A stretch of DNA of 64,000 nucleotides, taken from Berberis thunbergii. Taxonomy: Eukaryota > Streptophyta > Magnoliopsida > Ranunculales > Berberidaceae. Of the stretch, positions 33,791-43,503 are shown piece by piece. Where the stretch lies: NCBI GenBank assembly GCA_003290165.1, contig QNQO01000224.1, forward strand, positions 186,001 through 250,000, in the 5' to 3' direction. The first letter of the stretch is position 1, and each line of letters opens with the position of its first letter. Under the pieces are notes generated by a model that worked only from the letters and a program-made list of their open reading frames with translations, had not been told where the DNA came from and ran no database searches. A program made the position numbers and the translations under genes.

Positions 33791-34209
33791 TGTCACGGGC
33801 TTTCTTTTCTCAAGTACTTCCCATGCGGCATTAGCAAACTTTACCCCGACTTATCAAAGAAAGCTAGTCAGCCTTGTCCACGAAAGACTTACTTAGACTA
33901 TGGAAAGCTAAGAACATACAAGAGAGCTTAAGAGAACTAGAACTTATATTGCTTGAATTCTCTGAGGTGATTACAACAAATGAGGCCTTAGCCTATTTAT
34001 ACAACTCCACCTTCTCAATGGACAGTGGTGATCAATTTGATCCAACGGTCTACAATGATCTTCTACACACTTTCTTAGAAATATCTAAGTATTAGAATCC
34101 TATGGAACTTTATGGAAGGTTCTAGAGAACTCTCTAGAACAATGTGGAATGCTCTACATTATTTACACTTACTAACCTCACTTGGCTAGACAAGAAGATA
34201 GTTGTGACA
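33791..34209 (-). repeat. chromovirus 3' LTR, 419 bp
   Basis: TGTCACGGGC ... AGTTGTGACA, homologous to the right LTR, which has extra bases such as a GCAAGCTAAG duplication near 38829. Confidence 0.92.
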
Positions 34210-34222
34210 CTCTCCCCCCACC
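34210..34222 (-). other. chromovirus polypurine tract
   Basis: Minus strand GGTGGGGGGAGAG directly before the 3' LTR. Confidence 0.85.
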
Positions 34223-34263
34223 TAATCAGGCGACGTCCTCGTTGCCTTCAAATCCTCGTACGC

Positions 34264-35514
34264 TTAGATTTGCTCCTTGAATTGCCACAAATGTTGGATT
34301 GGCTCCCAGCTAGCTTCACTTTCTGGCAATCCCTTCCACTTGACAAGTAGCTCATGTGTGGGAGGTTGGTTGGAATGGCGCACCACACGATCTGACAAGA
34401 TAGTCTCTACTTCCTTGTCATGTTGGATCCTCGTGCCCATTGGTGCTCTTTGTGAAACTCCTCTGCTTGGATCATCCTGATTTTCCTTATACGACTTCAA
34501 TAGACTCACAAGGAAAATTGGATGGAACTTGATCCTCGGCGGTAACTCGACCTTGTATGCTTGCTTTCCCACTTTCTTGACTATGGGGAAAGGACCCCCA
34601 TATCTCCTGATAAGGCCATGATGCAGTCCTGAAAGCCTGGCATGAGCATGCATCTTGACAAGCACAAGATCCCCAACTTGGAACTTTCGAGGCCGTCTCT
34701 TCTTGTCGACCCACTTCATCCTCTTTGATGCTTTCTCCAGGTAAGCTCGAGCCTAATCAGCTTGATCATTCCAACCTTTGGAAAACTTATAGGCTGATGG
34801 ACTCACTCCAGTGTAGCCAGTGGCAATAGAACTCGGGGTCATATGTTGTTGTCCTATAACAATCTCAAATGGGCTACGACCCGTCGTTTCACTCTTCTGC
34901 AAGTTGAAAGATAATTGGGTAACATCCAGCAACTTAGCCTAATCTCACTGGTTGACACTCACATAGTGCCTAAGATATAACTCCAACAAGGCATTCATCC
35001 TTTCCGTCTGACCATCCATTTGAGGATGAAAGCTAGTAGAGAAGTTAAGGTCGGTACCCAACAACTTGAATATCTCAGTCCAAAATTTCCCCGTGAACCG
35101 AGTATCCCGATCACTGATAATAGATTTGGGCACACCCCAATACTTCACCACATGTTTGAAGAATAAATGTGTGGTTTGCTCGGCTGTGCACTCCTTGGGT
35201 GTGGGAATGAAGGTGGCATACTTTGAAAATATGTCCACGACCACAAGTATCCAATTGCAACCTTTTGATGCGGGCAAACCAACTATAAAATCCAAGGAAA
35301 CACTCTCCCAAGGTCTCTCTGGGATGGGGAGAGGCTCAAGTAAGCCGACAAGTGACTGTTGTTCCACCTTGTCTTGTTGGCATACAAGACAAGTCTTTAC
35401 ATATGCTTTGATACCATCCCTCATATGTGGCCAATAATGGGAATCTTCCACAAGAGCAAGAGTCTGATGTATACCTGGATGTCCCGCCCACTTGCTATCA
35501 TGGCATTCTTTCAA
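34264..35514 (-). pseudogene. chromovirus integrase and chromodomain
   Basis: Minus strand 35514-34945 encodes the integrase zinc finger (HPGIHQTL...CLVCQQDK) and core (SLDFIVGLP, SDRDTRFTGKFW, HPQMDGQTERMN), so the DDE residues are visible. 34719-34264 encodes the GPFPIVKKVG..Y.VELP C-terminal module and a chromodomain (ETILSDRVVR, ELLVKWKGLPESEASWEP). In this lineage the chromodomain directs integration to modified histones. Between the two the frame is interrupted at about 34940 (a stop in place of a codon after VSVNQ). Confidence 0.9.
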
Positions 35515-37032
35515 GACTTCCTTCCATAGGTTGTCATGAGGTGGAACATAGATTCACCTTCCTTAAAGTATATCAAGCCGTCCTCCACCCAAAATCGTCT
35601 TGTCTTCTCATCTTTGACAAGAGACATGATGGTTTGAGCCATGGAATCATGTGCCAATCTTTCCTTTATGCGTCCCTTCAAGTCGCTTTGAGGTTGATTT
35701 ATGTTAGCAAGTTCTCCTTTTCTACTCAAAGCATCCCGCAATAAGATTAGCCTTGCTAGGCTTGTACTCCAAAGTCTAATCGAACTCTGCCAAGAAATCT
35801 TGTCATCTAGCTTGTTTTGGTGTGAGCTTCTTCTGTGTCTGGAAGTAGCTAGTGGCTACATTGTCAGTCTTGACCACAAATTTGCTCCCAAGCAAGTAAT
35901 GACGCCATGTTCGCAAGCAATGCACAACCACAATCATTTTCTTCTCTTGCACTGTGTACCGCCTCTCAATATCATTGAACTTCCTACTTTCAAAGGCAAT
36001 AGGATGTCCTTATTGCATCAATACTTCACCAATAGCAAAATCGGAAGCATTCGTATGTATTTCAAAAGACATAGAATGGTTGGGAAGTGCTAACACCGAT
36101 TCCTCCACAATTTCCTTCTTCAATCCTTCGAAAGCTTGTTGGCATTTTGAACTCCAATCCCAACTTCGTCCCTTCTTGAGCAAGTCTTTCAATGGAGCGT
36201 TTATGGAAGAGTAGCATTTGATGAACCTTCTATAATAGTTCACAAAGCCAAGGAAATATCTTAACTCGGTGACTTTGGTCGGTGGTTCCTACTCTTGGAT
36301 GGCTTGTACCTTGGACTTGTCCATACGAAGCTTGCCCTTGCTAATGATATGACCCAAGAATGTCACATCATCTTGGGCAAATGAGCACTTCTCCCTTTTG
36401 ACATAGAGCTCGTTCTCCCTCAAAGTTTGGAACACTTGCCTCAAGTGATCCACATGTTCCTCCAATGTCTCACTATAGATCACAATGTCATCAAGGTACA
36501 CAACTATGACCTGATCAAGGTAAGGAGCTAGTACCTTATTCATTAGAGTGCAAAATGTGGTCGGCACATTAGTTAAACCAAATGGCATGACTAAGAATTC
36601 GTAAGACTCGTACCTTGTAATACATGTCGTCTTTGGTTTATTTCCTTTGGCTATGCGGACTTGATAATATCGCGAGCGTAAGTCAAGCTTGGTAAAATAC
36701 CTTGCATCACCAAGTTGATCAAAGAGATCTGCAATAAGTGTAATCGGGTACTTGTTCTTGATAGTGACCTTGTTGAGTGTCCGATAGTCAATACAAAGCC
36801 GTAGGGATCCATCATGATTCTTTTGAAATAAGACTGGTGCACCATATGGAGCTTTGGAGGGTCGGATATAACCAACATCAAGTAAATCCTTTAATTGTCT
36901 TCTTAAATCCTCAAGCTCAGGATGTGTCATACGATAAGGAGCAAATGCAGGTGGTTTTGCTCCAACTTCTAACTCAATAGCATGATCCACCTCTCTCATT
37001 GGTGGAAGCTTCTTAGGCAACTCGACAGACAT
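35511..37032 (-). pseudogene. chromovirus reverse transcriptase and RNase H, broken
   Basis: 37032-36289 gives a nearly whole RT: PYRMTHPELEDLRRQL, LRLCIDYRTLNK, FTKLDLRSRYYQ, MPFGLTNVPTTFCTLMN and catalytic YLDD. 36243-36010 gives NYYRRFIKCYSS and the RNase H start, where the usual HTDASD reads HTNASD, a lost catalytic Asp. The middle of RNase H is frame-shifted (36000-35745) and resumes as MRDALSRKGEL at 35741. Confidence 0.85.
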
Positions 37033-37152
37033 AACACCCTTGTGCTCCTTGAGAACTCTTGGATGGCCTTAGGTGCATTCACCCCTCCATCCATGGGACC
37101 TTCGTCTTCCTTGAGGATAGCCAAGTAAGTAGGCTCATTCTTCTGTACTCCT

Positions 37153-38654
37153 TTAGAAAGTTGGAGAGCGGACACCATTCTCCTTACTTATTTCCCGTAC
37201 CACGGGCACAACACAAGGTTGTCCCTTCTCCATGATGCACATGGTGTTGGCATATGGGATCAGAAAAGCCTTCACCATGTCCAAGAAATCTATACCTAAA
37301 TAGAACTTGTGATCATCAATTGGAACAATAGTTATGTCGACTTTACCTCGCCATTGTCCAAGCCGAATATCGATGCCATGAGCTACTCCTTCAATTGGGA
37401 GACTTGTAGCATTGACTCCCTTGATATATCTTTTCTCCTTAGTATATGATAAGCCAATTTCTTCAGCAAGATCCTTGGCCATGTAGACTGTGTCGGCTCC
37501 GATATCAACCATGGCTTTCAAAGTCTTGTTCCTGATCTCGGTCTTCACGTACATCCTTCCATGTGGTTGTTCCTCGACCTTAGCTTGAATGGCACTTAGG
37601 AGATTCATTAAGGCGATCCTCCTTTCCTCTTTTGCTTCTTCCTCCATGACAAGCGCGACAAGTTTCCCACGTTTTGGAACTCAAATGCCCGGTGAGGTCC
37701 GCTACATAAGAAGCAAGATATCTTCTTGGGCGATCCATCTGTTTTCTCTTGAACTCAATCAAGGACTCGGCCGCAGCCATAGCCATTGCAAGGTCTTACA
37801 CACCTCGCCTCTTCAACTTCAACTTGGCCCAAACCGTTAGGCCACCAAGGAAGCTAAACAAAGCATCCTTTTCTCCCATGTCAGGAATCTCCAAGAGCAA
37901 CTCCGAGAACTCCTTCACATACTCCATTATGTGACCTTCCTTATGTTGAAGGCAGCGAAGCTTGGTCCTAGCTTCGTTTTCAGCATCCTTCGGGTAGAAT
38001 TGTCTCTTGAGTTCCTTCTTGAATTTCTCCTAAGTGTCGATGGTGCACAATCCCTTCTTGACATCATCGGACCTTCTGCGCCACCAAATTGTAGCAACAT
38101 CATTCAAATATAAGGAGACACTACGTACCTTTGCCGCTTCATCCCTTATGCCAACTGCATCAAAGTAGCGCTCCATGTTCCACTAGAAGTTGTCAATCTC
38201 CCTTGCACTCCTTGTCTTACCATAGGCCTTAGGTTTGGGAGCTTCGACTTTGTGAGTGATCCTCCCTAGTGTAGCCCCACCATTGGCTACCATAGCCATG
38301 CACACATTGAGTTGAGTTTCAAACTTTTCAACTCCTTCTTTATAAACCTCCATCTCCGCATCTTTAGCAACAACTTGGGCCTCTAGGAACTCGATCGTTT
38401 GGACAGCATGTCCACTACCGCATTTATGGCTCCTTGCATTTCTTTTCGAAGCTCTTGGTCCTCCCCATATTGGACGCTTTCTCGTCGTTGCGTTGGTCCA
38501 TGCCTTCGACTTTCTCCCTTAAGTCAGACATGGTGGCACACAGCTTAGCCAACCTTTCATCCATCGCATCGATCATGTCCTTCGACTTGTCTTTGCGAAT
38601 TTTCTCACCTTTGTCGTTGTTGCCAATTGATGGGTTGTTGACCTCCGACGACAT
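37153..38654 (-). pseudogene. chromovirus Gag and protease
   Basis: Gag probably starts at 38654 (MSSEVNNPSIG) with a long coiled-coil-like charged region, then breaks into several frames to about 37650. The protease (37647-37153) has RMYVKTEIRNK and AMVDIGADTVYMA: the catalytic DTG reads DIG, an ACC to ATC type change. It would inactivate a retroviral-type aspartic protease. Confidence 0.75.
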
Positions 38655-38694
38655 TCTCTTGTGTAGAATGATTTCACCAACCTTGCCAAACCTG

Positions 38695-38706
38695 GCTCTG
38701 ATACCA
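38695..38706 (-). other. chromovirus primer-binding site (tRNA-iMet)
   Basis: GCTCTGATACCA two bases from the 5' LTR. Confidence 0.92.
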
Positions 38707-38708
38707 AC

Positions 38709-39146
38709 TGTCACAGACTTTCTTTTCTCAAGTACTTCTCGTGCGACACTAACAAACTTTGCCTCGACTTATCAAAGAAAGCTAGTCAGCCTTGCCCATG
38801 AAAGACTTACTTAGACTATGGAAAGCTAAGCAAGCTAAGAACACACAAGAAAGCTTAAGAGAACTAGAACTTGTATTGTTTGATTTCTCTGAGGTGATTA
38901 CAACAAATGAGGCCTTGGCCTATTTATACAACTCCACCTTTTCAATGGACGGTGGTGATCAATTTCATCCAACGGTCTACAATGATCTTCTACACACTTC
39001 CTTAGAAATATCTCATGACTAAAATCCTATGGAACTCTATGGAACTTTATGGAAGGTTCTAGAGAACTCTCTAGAGCAATGTGGAGTACTTTATAATATT
39101 TACACTTGCTAACCTCACTTGGCTAGGCAAGCAGATAGTTGTGACA
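38709..39146 (-). repeat. chromovirus 5' LTR, 438 bp
   Basis: TGTCACAGAC ... AGTTGTGACA; transcription would run leftward. GGCCTATTTATAC (38920-38932) offers a TATA-like box only in the plus reading; the minus promoter is less clear. Confidence 0.92.
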
Positions 39147-39150
39147 CAAG

Positions 39151-39415
39151 GCTTGTGCCTTAACGGTCATTTTCACAGAATAATGGATATCAAATTGTCT
39201 AAGCTCTACTAACCATCTGATCATTCTTCCTGAGAGCCGTGGCTTGTGCAATATTGATTAGAGTGGGTACTCTGTAAGAATTGTTATTGAGTGGGCTTGA
39301 AAGTGTGGTCTCAACTCCTGTAGGAGGTTACCAGTGCTAAGCTCAATTTATCCAGGTTGGGGTAGTTAGTCTCTGCCTCGTCCATTCTGCTGATGTAGTA
39401 GACAAGTTTTTGTCT
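39151..39415 (-). pseudogene. Tat RT connection/RNase H remnant next to the leader
   Basis: Minus strand reads LVYYISRMDEAETNYPNLDKL, then PHFQAHS- and ILHKPR-like words in shifted frames, then VKAQA up to the chromovirus junction. This is the segment between RT and RNase H in Tat polyproteins. It follows the PBS by only about 20 bp, so gag, protease and RT were removed by one large deletion. Confidence 0.75.
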
Positions 39416-39420
39416 CCCTT

Positions 39421-39440
39421 TTTCCCCACAGACGGCGCCA
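39421..39440 (-). other. Tat primer-binding site
   Basis: Minus strand TGGCGCCGTCTGTGGGGAAA, three bases inside the 5' LTR. The first bases TGGCGCCGT fit a tRNA-Asp type 3' end; the tRNA assignment is uncertain. Confidence 0.6.
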
Positions 39441-39443
39441 AAC

Positions 39444-40008
39444 TGATGCGTCCAAATCCATTACTGTCAATTCCTAGCCTTCAAAATGAACAACAGTGAG
39501 CAAATGACCACCATTGTGGTGTCCGAAGGCATTCCGATGCTAAAGTCAAGTGACTGAGTAAGGATGGACATAGATTGTAAGTGCATACATTACTCATCCC
39601 CTTTGACCACCTTATACAACGAGTATTTCAGTACTCATTCATTAACTCTATTGTCGAGGCGTAATGGAAGGATGAGATCTTGTTGAAGATCTTACCCGTC
39701 CATGATTGAGTTCCCTTCGATACTTGGCTCTGTTTGGGACCCAATACGTGATTGGGCCAAGAGCTATGTAAGATAGATATTAGAATGTGACAACCCAATG
39801 ATCTCTATTTGGGCCTTATTGTCCTGGGTCAAACTCTAAAATCCGCACTACTATGGGCTGGCGTAATCTTAGCATGGACACCTAACTTACGGGCTGAATA
39901 ATGGCATGGTTGAGTCAAGGCTGGATCGTGTTTGGGTTACTTATGACCATGCTAAGACCTTTCGTATTAGGGTTAACCTATGCCATGTATACGACTGCGG
40001 TTGGGTCA
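39444..40008 (-). repeat. Tat 5' LTR, 565 bp
   Basis: TGATGCGTCCAAATCC ... CGGTTGGGTCA; pairs with 28623-29183. Confidence 0.88.
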
Positions 40009-40904
40009 AGCTCTCATCAATATTTGTCACTCTTTATCTTCCATTTCTCATCAAACAATTACAACTTAACACAAGTGTTTCAATCGTTCGTACATCAATG
40101 GAATACACCACTCGTTTGCATCTCTCCTTGTTCTCATTATACTCGCATTATCTTCGTTATCCTCCACTATCAGTAAGAGTTGTAACCAAAGTGACTACAA
40201 AGCTCTCATGCAAATCAAGAAAGTCTTCAACAATCCCTACCACCTCACTTCATGGAGACCCAACATTGATTGTTGTGGCTGGAACGATCTCAAATGTGAC
40301 CCCAAAATCCACCGTGTCTTTGAGCTCACTATCTTCTTTGGTATTGTTCCGGGTCAAATCCCAGCCGATGTTGGTGATCTACCTTACCTCCAAACACTAA
40401 TCTTTCACGAACTCATCAACGTTACTAGTTCAACCCCTCAATCCATCACTAAACTGAAGTACCTCAAAACATTTTGACTGACACGCTCAATCTCAATGGT
40501 GCAATCCTGATTTTCTGTCCGAACTTACCACCCTTAACACCATCGATCTCTCCTTCAACCAATTCTCTAGTCCAATTCCAGCCAATCTATCTAAACTCAA
40601 ATTCTCTAATACATTGAGTTCAGTCACAAGAAACTAACTGGACCCATCCCTGATTCATTCGGGCGCTTCACTGGGTCAGCACCTGATCTATACCTCTCTG
40701 GCCCCACTTTGAAATCTTGAGGCAACATGAATTTCCACATAATTGATTTCTCAAAGAACAACTTGGTTGGTGCTCCATGTTGCTTAAATCCAAGGGGGTT
40801 AGCTCTTCTCATCAATCTGTCCAGGAACTTACTGGAGTTTGACTTATTGAAAGTGGTGGGGGTTCCCTTAGACATTGATGTGGTTGCATTTGAAAAATAA
40901 CTGG

Positions 40905-41012
40905 TGATAGTGTGAAAATACTGAAATTTTTTTTGCTTGCAGCGATTGTGCTGGACGAGACTCGACCTCACGACCTTTGAAGACCAATGCTCTGATACTA
41001 TGATAAGTTGTA

Positions 41013-41072
<60 letters not shown>

Positions 41073-41335
41073 TTGAAAAGACAAACGTGCCGCCAGTGGA
41101 TATCGAACCCAAGACGTAATCTATAAATTGTAAATTGTAAATTCTATAAAAGCTCAAACTTATAGAGAGAGTGAATCTAATTATATATCAAGTTGAAGCA
41201 AGAGCGGAGGCGTGAGACCACAATATACATCATGGGTACTAGTTATTGGTACAACTACACCATAAAATTGGTCGGTACTATTGTGGATAAATACATGAAA
41301 TTTTTTTTTGTCATGAATAATTGGAGTGGACTTAA
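40905..41335. repeat. insertion of unknown type in PGIP2
   Basis: This sequence has no counterpart in PGIP1. It contains TGCTCTGATACTATG (40989-41003), close to an inverted tRNA-iMet primer site, and a long (AAT)n. It may be a remnant of a small TRIM-like LTR element; borders are approximate. Confidence 0.45.
41011..41069. repeat. (AAT)n microsatellite, about 19 units
   Basis: An uninterrupted AAT/ATA tract within the PGIP2 insertion. Confidence 0.95.
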
Positions 41336-41649
41336 TAATCCAGCATACGGAAGTATTCCAATAGGTTGATTGAGTTGACGAATTTGCAACTCTTCAATGT
41401 TAGTTACAGCAGCCTATGCAGTGAAATTCCATAGCGAGATTGGCTGCTAGTTTGTATGTAAAGAATCGGTGTTTATGTGGTGCACCATTGATCAAGTGTC
41501 ATTAAAAATTAAGTTAGGGTGTGTCTGGTTTTGTGTAAGCTTAACCTTCGGTAAATGAGGCCTTGGTTGATCAAGGTGTGTGGCCTTCGGTAAATGAGGT
41601 GATTTCAACCAATTTTGAATTGGTTAATCCAGCTACCTGACATCTAGCA

Positions 41650-42832
41650 AGGATAATTTTTGATGATAGATTATATGGCGAGGAATATGAAGAGGAAAAA
41701 TGTGTATGGGGTCCAAACCCAAATGGGATTTTCTCCCTTCGGTCGGCATATGATATGGTAAGGCGAAAATGGACGGTAAATGGCCTCTACAGGATGATTT
41801 GGCATAACATTCTTCCTTCTAGAATGTCAGTTTTTGTGTGGGAATTACTACGTAGAGGGATACCAGTGGATGGGGAGCTATACAGATGCGGATTTAGTCT
41901 GACCTCTAGATGTAGATGTTGTAATATGCCACAGCAAGAATCTCTGAATCATTTGTTCTTGGATGGAGAACTGGCGATGCAGGTGTGGCGTCATTTTGAG
42001 TTGATTTTTGATGTGCACATCCGAAAACCGGCAGAAATCATCACAACACTTGTCATTTGGTTCAGGCGCGCCAAATTAAGCACACAATCAGGTGTGTTAT
42101 CCCTTCTCACTCCCATGTTCATTTTATGGGAAATATGGAAACAACGGTGCAAATGTGTATTTGAAAATGCTATTCCAAATCCTGCTTTTGTGATTTTGAA
42201 TATTCGGCTTAATTTGCACCTAGCAAACAATTTTATTATTCCTAAGCAAGTCAGCGGGCATAAGGCTCCATTATGGGCTTTGGGGATAAAAGAGATTCCA
42301 GTTTTGAGAAAGCTAAGTAGAATTTTTTTGGCACCCCCCTCCGCCAGGTTTTGTTGCTCTGAATGTGGATGGGTCCTCCTGTAAGAACATGGTTGCTGGA
42401 GGTGTGATCATTAGAGACTCTAGGGGTCTTTGTGTTGTGGGAAAACAAATATTTTTTTTGGCAGGATCAAATAATAAAGCGAAAATCTTGGCTCTAGCTG
42501 AAGGCCTCCGCCTTTGTCTCTCATGGGGTTTTAAACAGGTGATTGTTCAGACGGATTCAACAATTGTCTGTGGGTGGTTTAAGGGAAATTTTAAAATTCC
42601 GTGGCATTTGGAGACTATTTTGAAAGAAATCAAGCATTTGGCGGATCAAATGACGTTAGATTGCTTCCATATTTATAGAGAAGCCAATGCAGTGGCGGAC
42701 GCGTTAGCCGATAGAGCACAACGAGATCATAGGACTGTCTCTTTCGATGCGAATTATCTTCCTAGGAGAGTGGTCGGTTTATCAGTGTTTGATCGCTGGC
42801 ATACGGCATACATACGTCACGGGGAAGCATAG
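41650..42832 (+). pseudogene. LINE ORF2 C-terminus: zf-RVT and RNase H
   Basis: From about 41650: GEEYEEEKCVWGPNPNG, SLRSAYDMVRR and the zinc-binding module WHNILPSRMSVFVW ... CRCCNMPQQESLNHLFLDG, in which the final Cys of the family is replaced. After a frame change near 42340 an RNase H (RVT_3) follows: NVDGSSCKNMVAGGVIIRDS, AKILALAEGLRLC, VQTDST and YREANAVADALADRA, ending at 42832. C-terminal RNase H is typical of plant L1 LINEs. The upstream endonuclease and RT are truncated away. Confidence 0.88.
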
Positions 42833-43465
42833 ACGCAGCAAAGATGGGCAGAGATAGGTGCTGGAACAGACTGCTGGCAGGGTACCCTGCTGTCAAACAG
42901 AGCATCCCCTATTTTCGGGGCAGGGAGAGTGTGCAGACTGGTTCTTGTTGCGGCCTGGACTGCGGACTGTGGCGATGGCTGCTGTTGCGCAACAATGCAT
43001 ACTGTTTTCAGTGTTGTTTGGGGTGCAAACACGCACTCTGCCTGGACTAACTGAGGTCTGCTGCTGAGGCCTGAGCGTGATCTGTTTTGCTGCGAACTGA
43101 CGATGTTGTTTGGTGGCTGGTTTTTTGCTGCGAACTGACGCTGCTGTTTGGTGTTTTCAGTGCTGTTTGGTGTTGTGACGCAGATGGTGGTCATAGGATC
43201 AATGGAAGCATTCGCGCTGCAGTCTGTGGCGTAATTGCACTTATGATGTTTTGGTTTCTTTATTGTGGTCAAAAGTCCTTTTGATGTTTTAATTTTTGTC
43301 TTGCTTCGAGCATATGTCTTTTAGAACAGGTTTTTTATTTCTGTTATTGCTTATTAATACGGGTAACGTCGTAATGTACCCCCGTAGCGTTTGTACGTCA
43401 ATTTTTTGATAAGTAATAATGGTCTGGCATTCCATAGTTGCCCCTCCCCACTGGAGGTTCTTTAC
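42833..43465 (+). other. LINE 3' untranslated region
   Basis: Between the ORF2 stop and the A-rich tail; contains two imperfect GCTGCGAACTGACG direct repeats (43090 and 43128) and no gene. Confidence 0.6.
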
Positions 43466-43503
43466 AAAAATAAAAAATAAAAATAAAAATAAAAAAAACC
43501 TTC

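Larger units (their letters stand above)
33791..39146 (-). mobile_element. nested chromovirus (Ty3/gypsy with chromodomain), complete, TSD CAAG
   Basis: LTRs at 33791-34209 and 38709-39146, PBS and polypurine tract are in place. Flanks read ATCTGC-CAAG on the left and CAAG-GCTTGTGCC on the right. Removing the element and one CAAG restores the Tat codons for AQALADF, so the insertion point is certain. Domains on the minus strand: Gag, protease, RT, RNase H, integrase, chromodomain. All frames are broken. The target duplication is 4 bp, shorter than the usual 5. Confidence 0.93.
28623..40008 (-). mobile_element. Tat-like Ty3/gypsy element, internally deleted, carries a nested chromovirus
   Basis: LTRs at 28623-29183 and 39444-40008 are in direct repeat, and the internal domains (RNase H connection at 39151-39415, integrase at 31980-33786) are minus strand. 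A tandem array sits between integrase and 3' LTR, a place where Tat elements are known to carry variable tandem repeats. Gag, protease and most of RT are missing: the leader after the PBS runs directly into RT/RNase H sequence. It was inserted into the PGIP2 upstream region around a CTCTC site (28619-28623 and 40011-40015, imperfect duplication). Confidence 0.8.
40009..41542 (+). pseudogene. PGIP2, decayed tandem paralogue of PGIP1
   Basis: It follows the PGIP1 gene from leader (TCATCAAACAATTACAACTTAACAC) through ATG at 40098 to the C-terminal CLCGAPLIKC equivalent (TGTTTATGTGGTGCACC, about 41470) and 3' flank. Breaks: a frame change within the signal peptide (40160-40200), TGA at 40475 after LKYLKTF, several indels in the LRR region, a roughly 430-bp insertion (about 40905-41335) and a TAG inside the C-terminal cap. 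The middle frame (40208-40477) still shows DCCGWNDLKCD. The promoter is cut off by the Tat insertion, and a LINE sits in the 3' flank. Confidence 0.92.
41550..43496 (+). mobile_element. 5'-truncated L1-type LINE, TSD AACCTTC
   Basis: The insertion splits the PGIP2 3' flank: AACCTTC occurs at 41543-41549 and 43497-43503 and once at the same place in PGIP1 (about 19650). The 3' end is an A-rich tail (43466-43496, AAAATA repeats). Coding content is the C-terminal part of a LINE ORF2: zinc-binding RT end and RNase H. The 5' junction shows a 16-bp duplication, GGCCTTCGGTAAATGAGG-like words at about 41546 and 41592, of the kind made during target-primed reverse transcription. Confidence 0.88.

Noticed and set aside
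42844..43284. Small frames rich in Cys and Trp after the LINE ORF2
   Set aside because: They lie in the LINE 3' untranslated region, on both strands, with no conserved domain.
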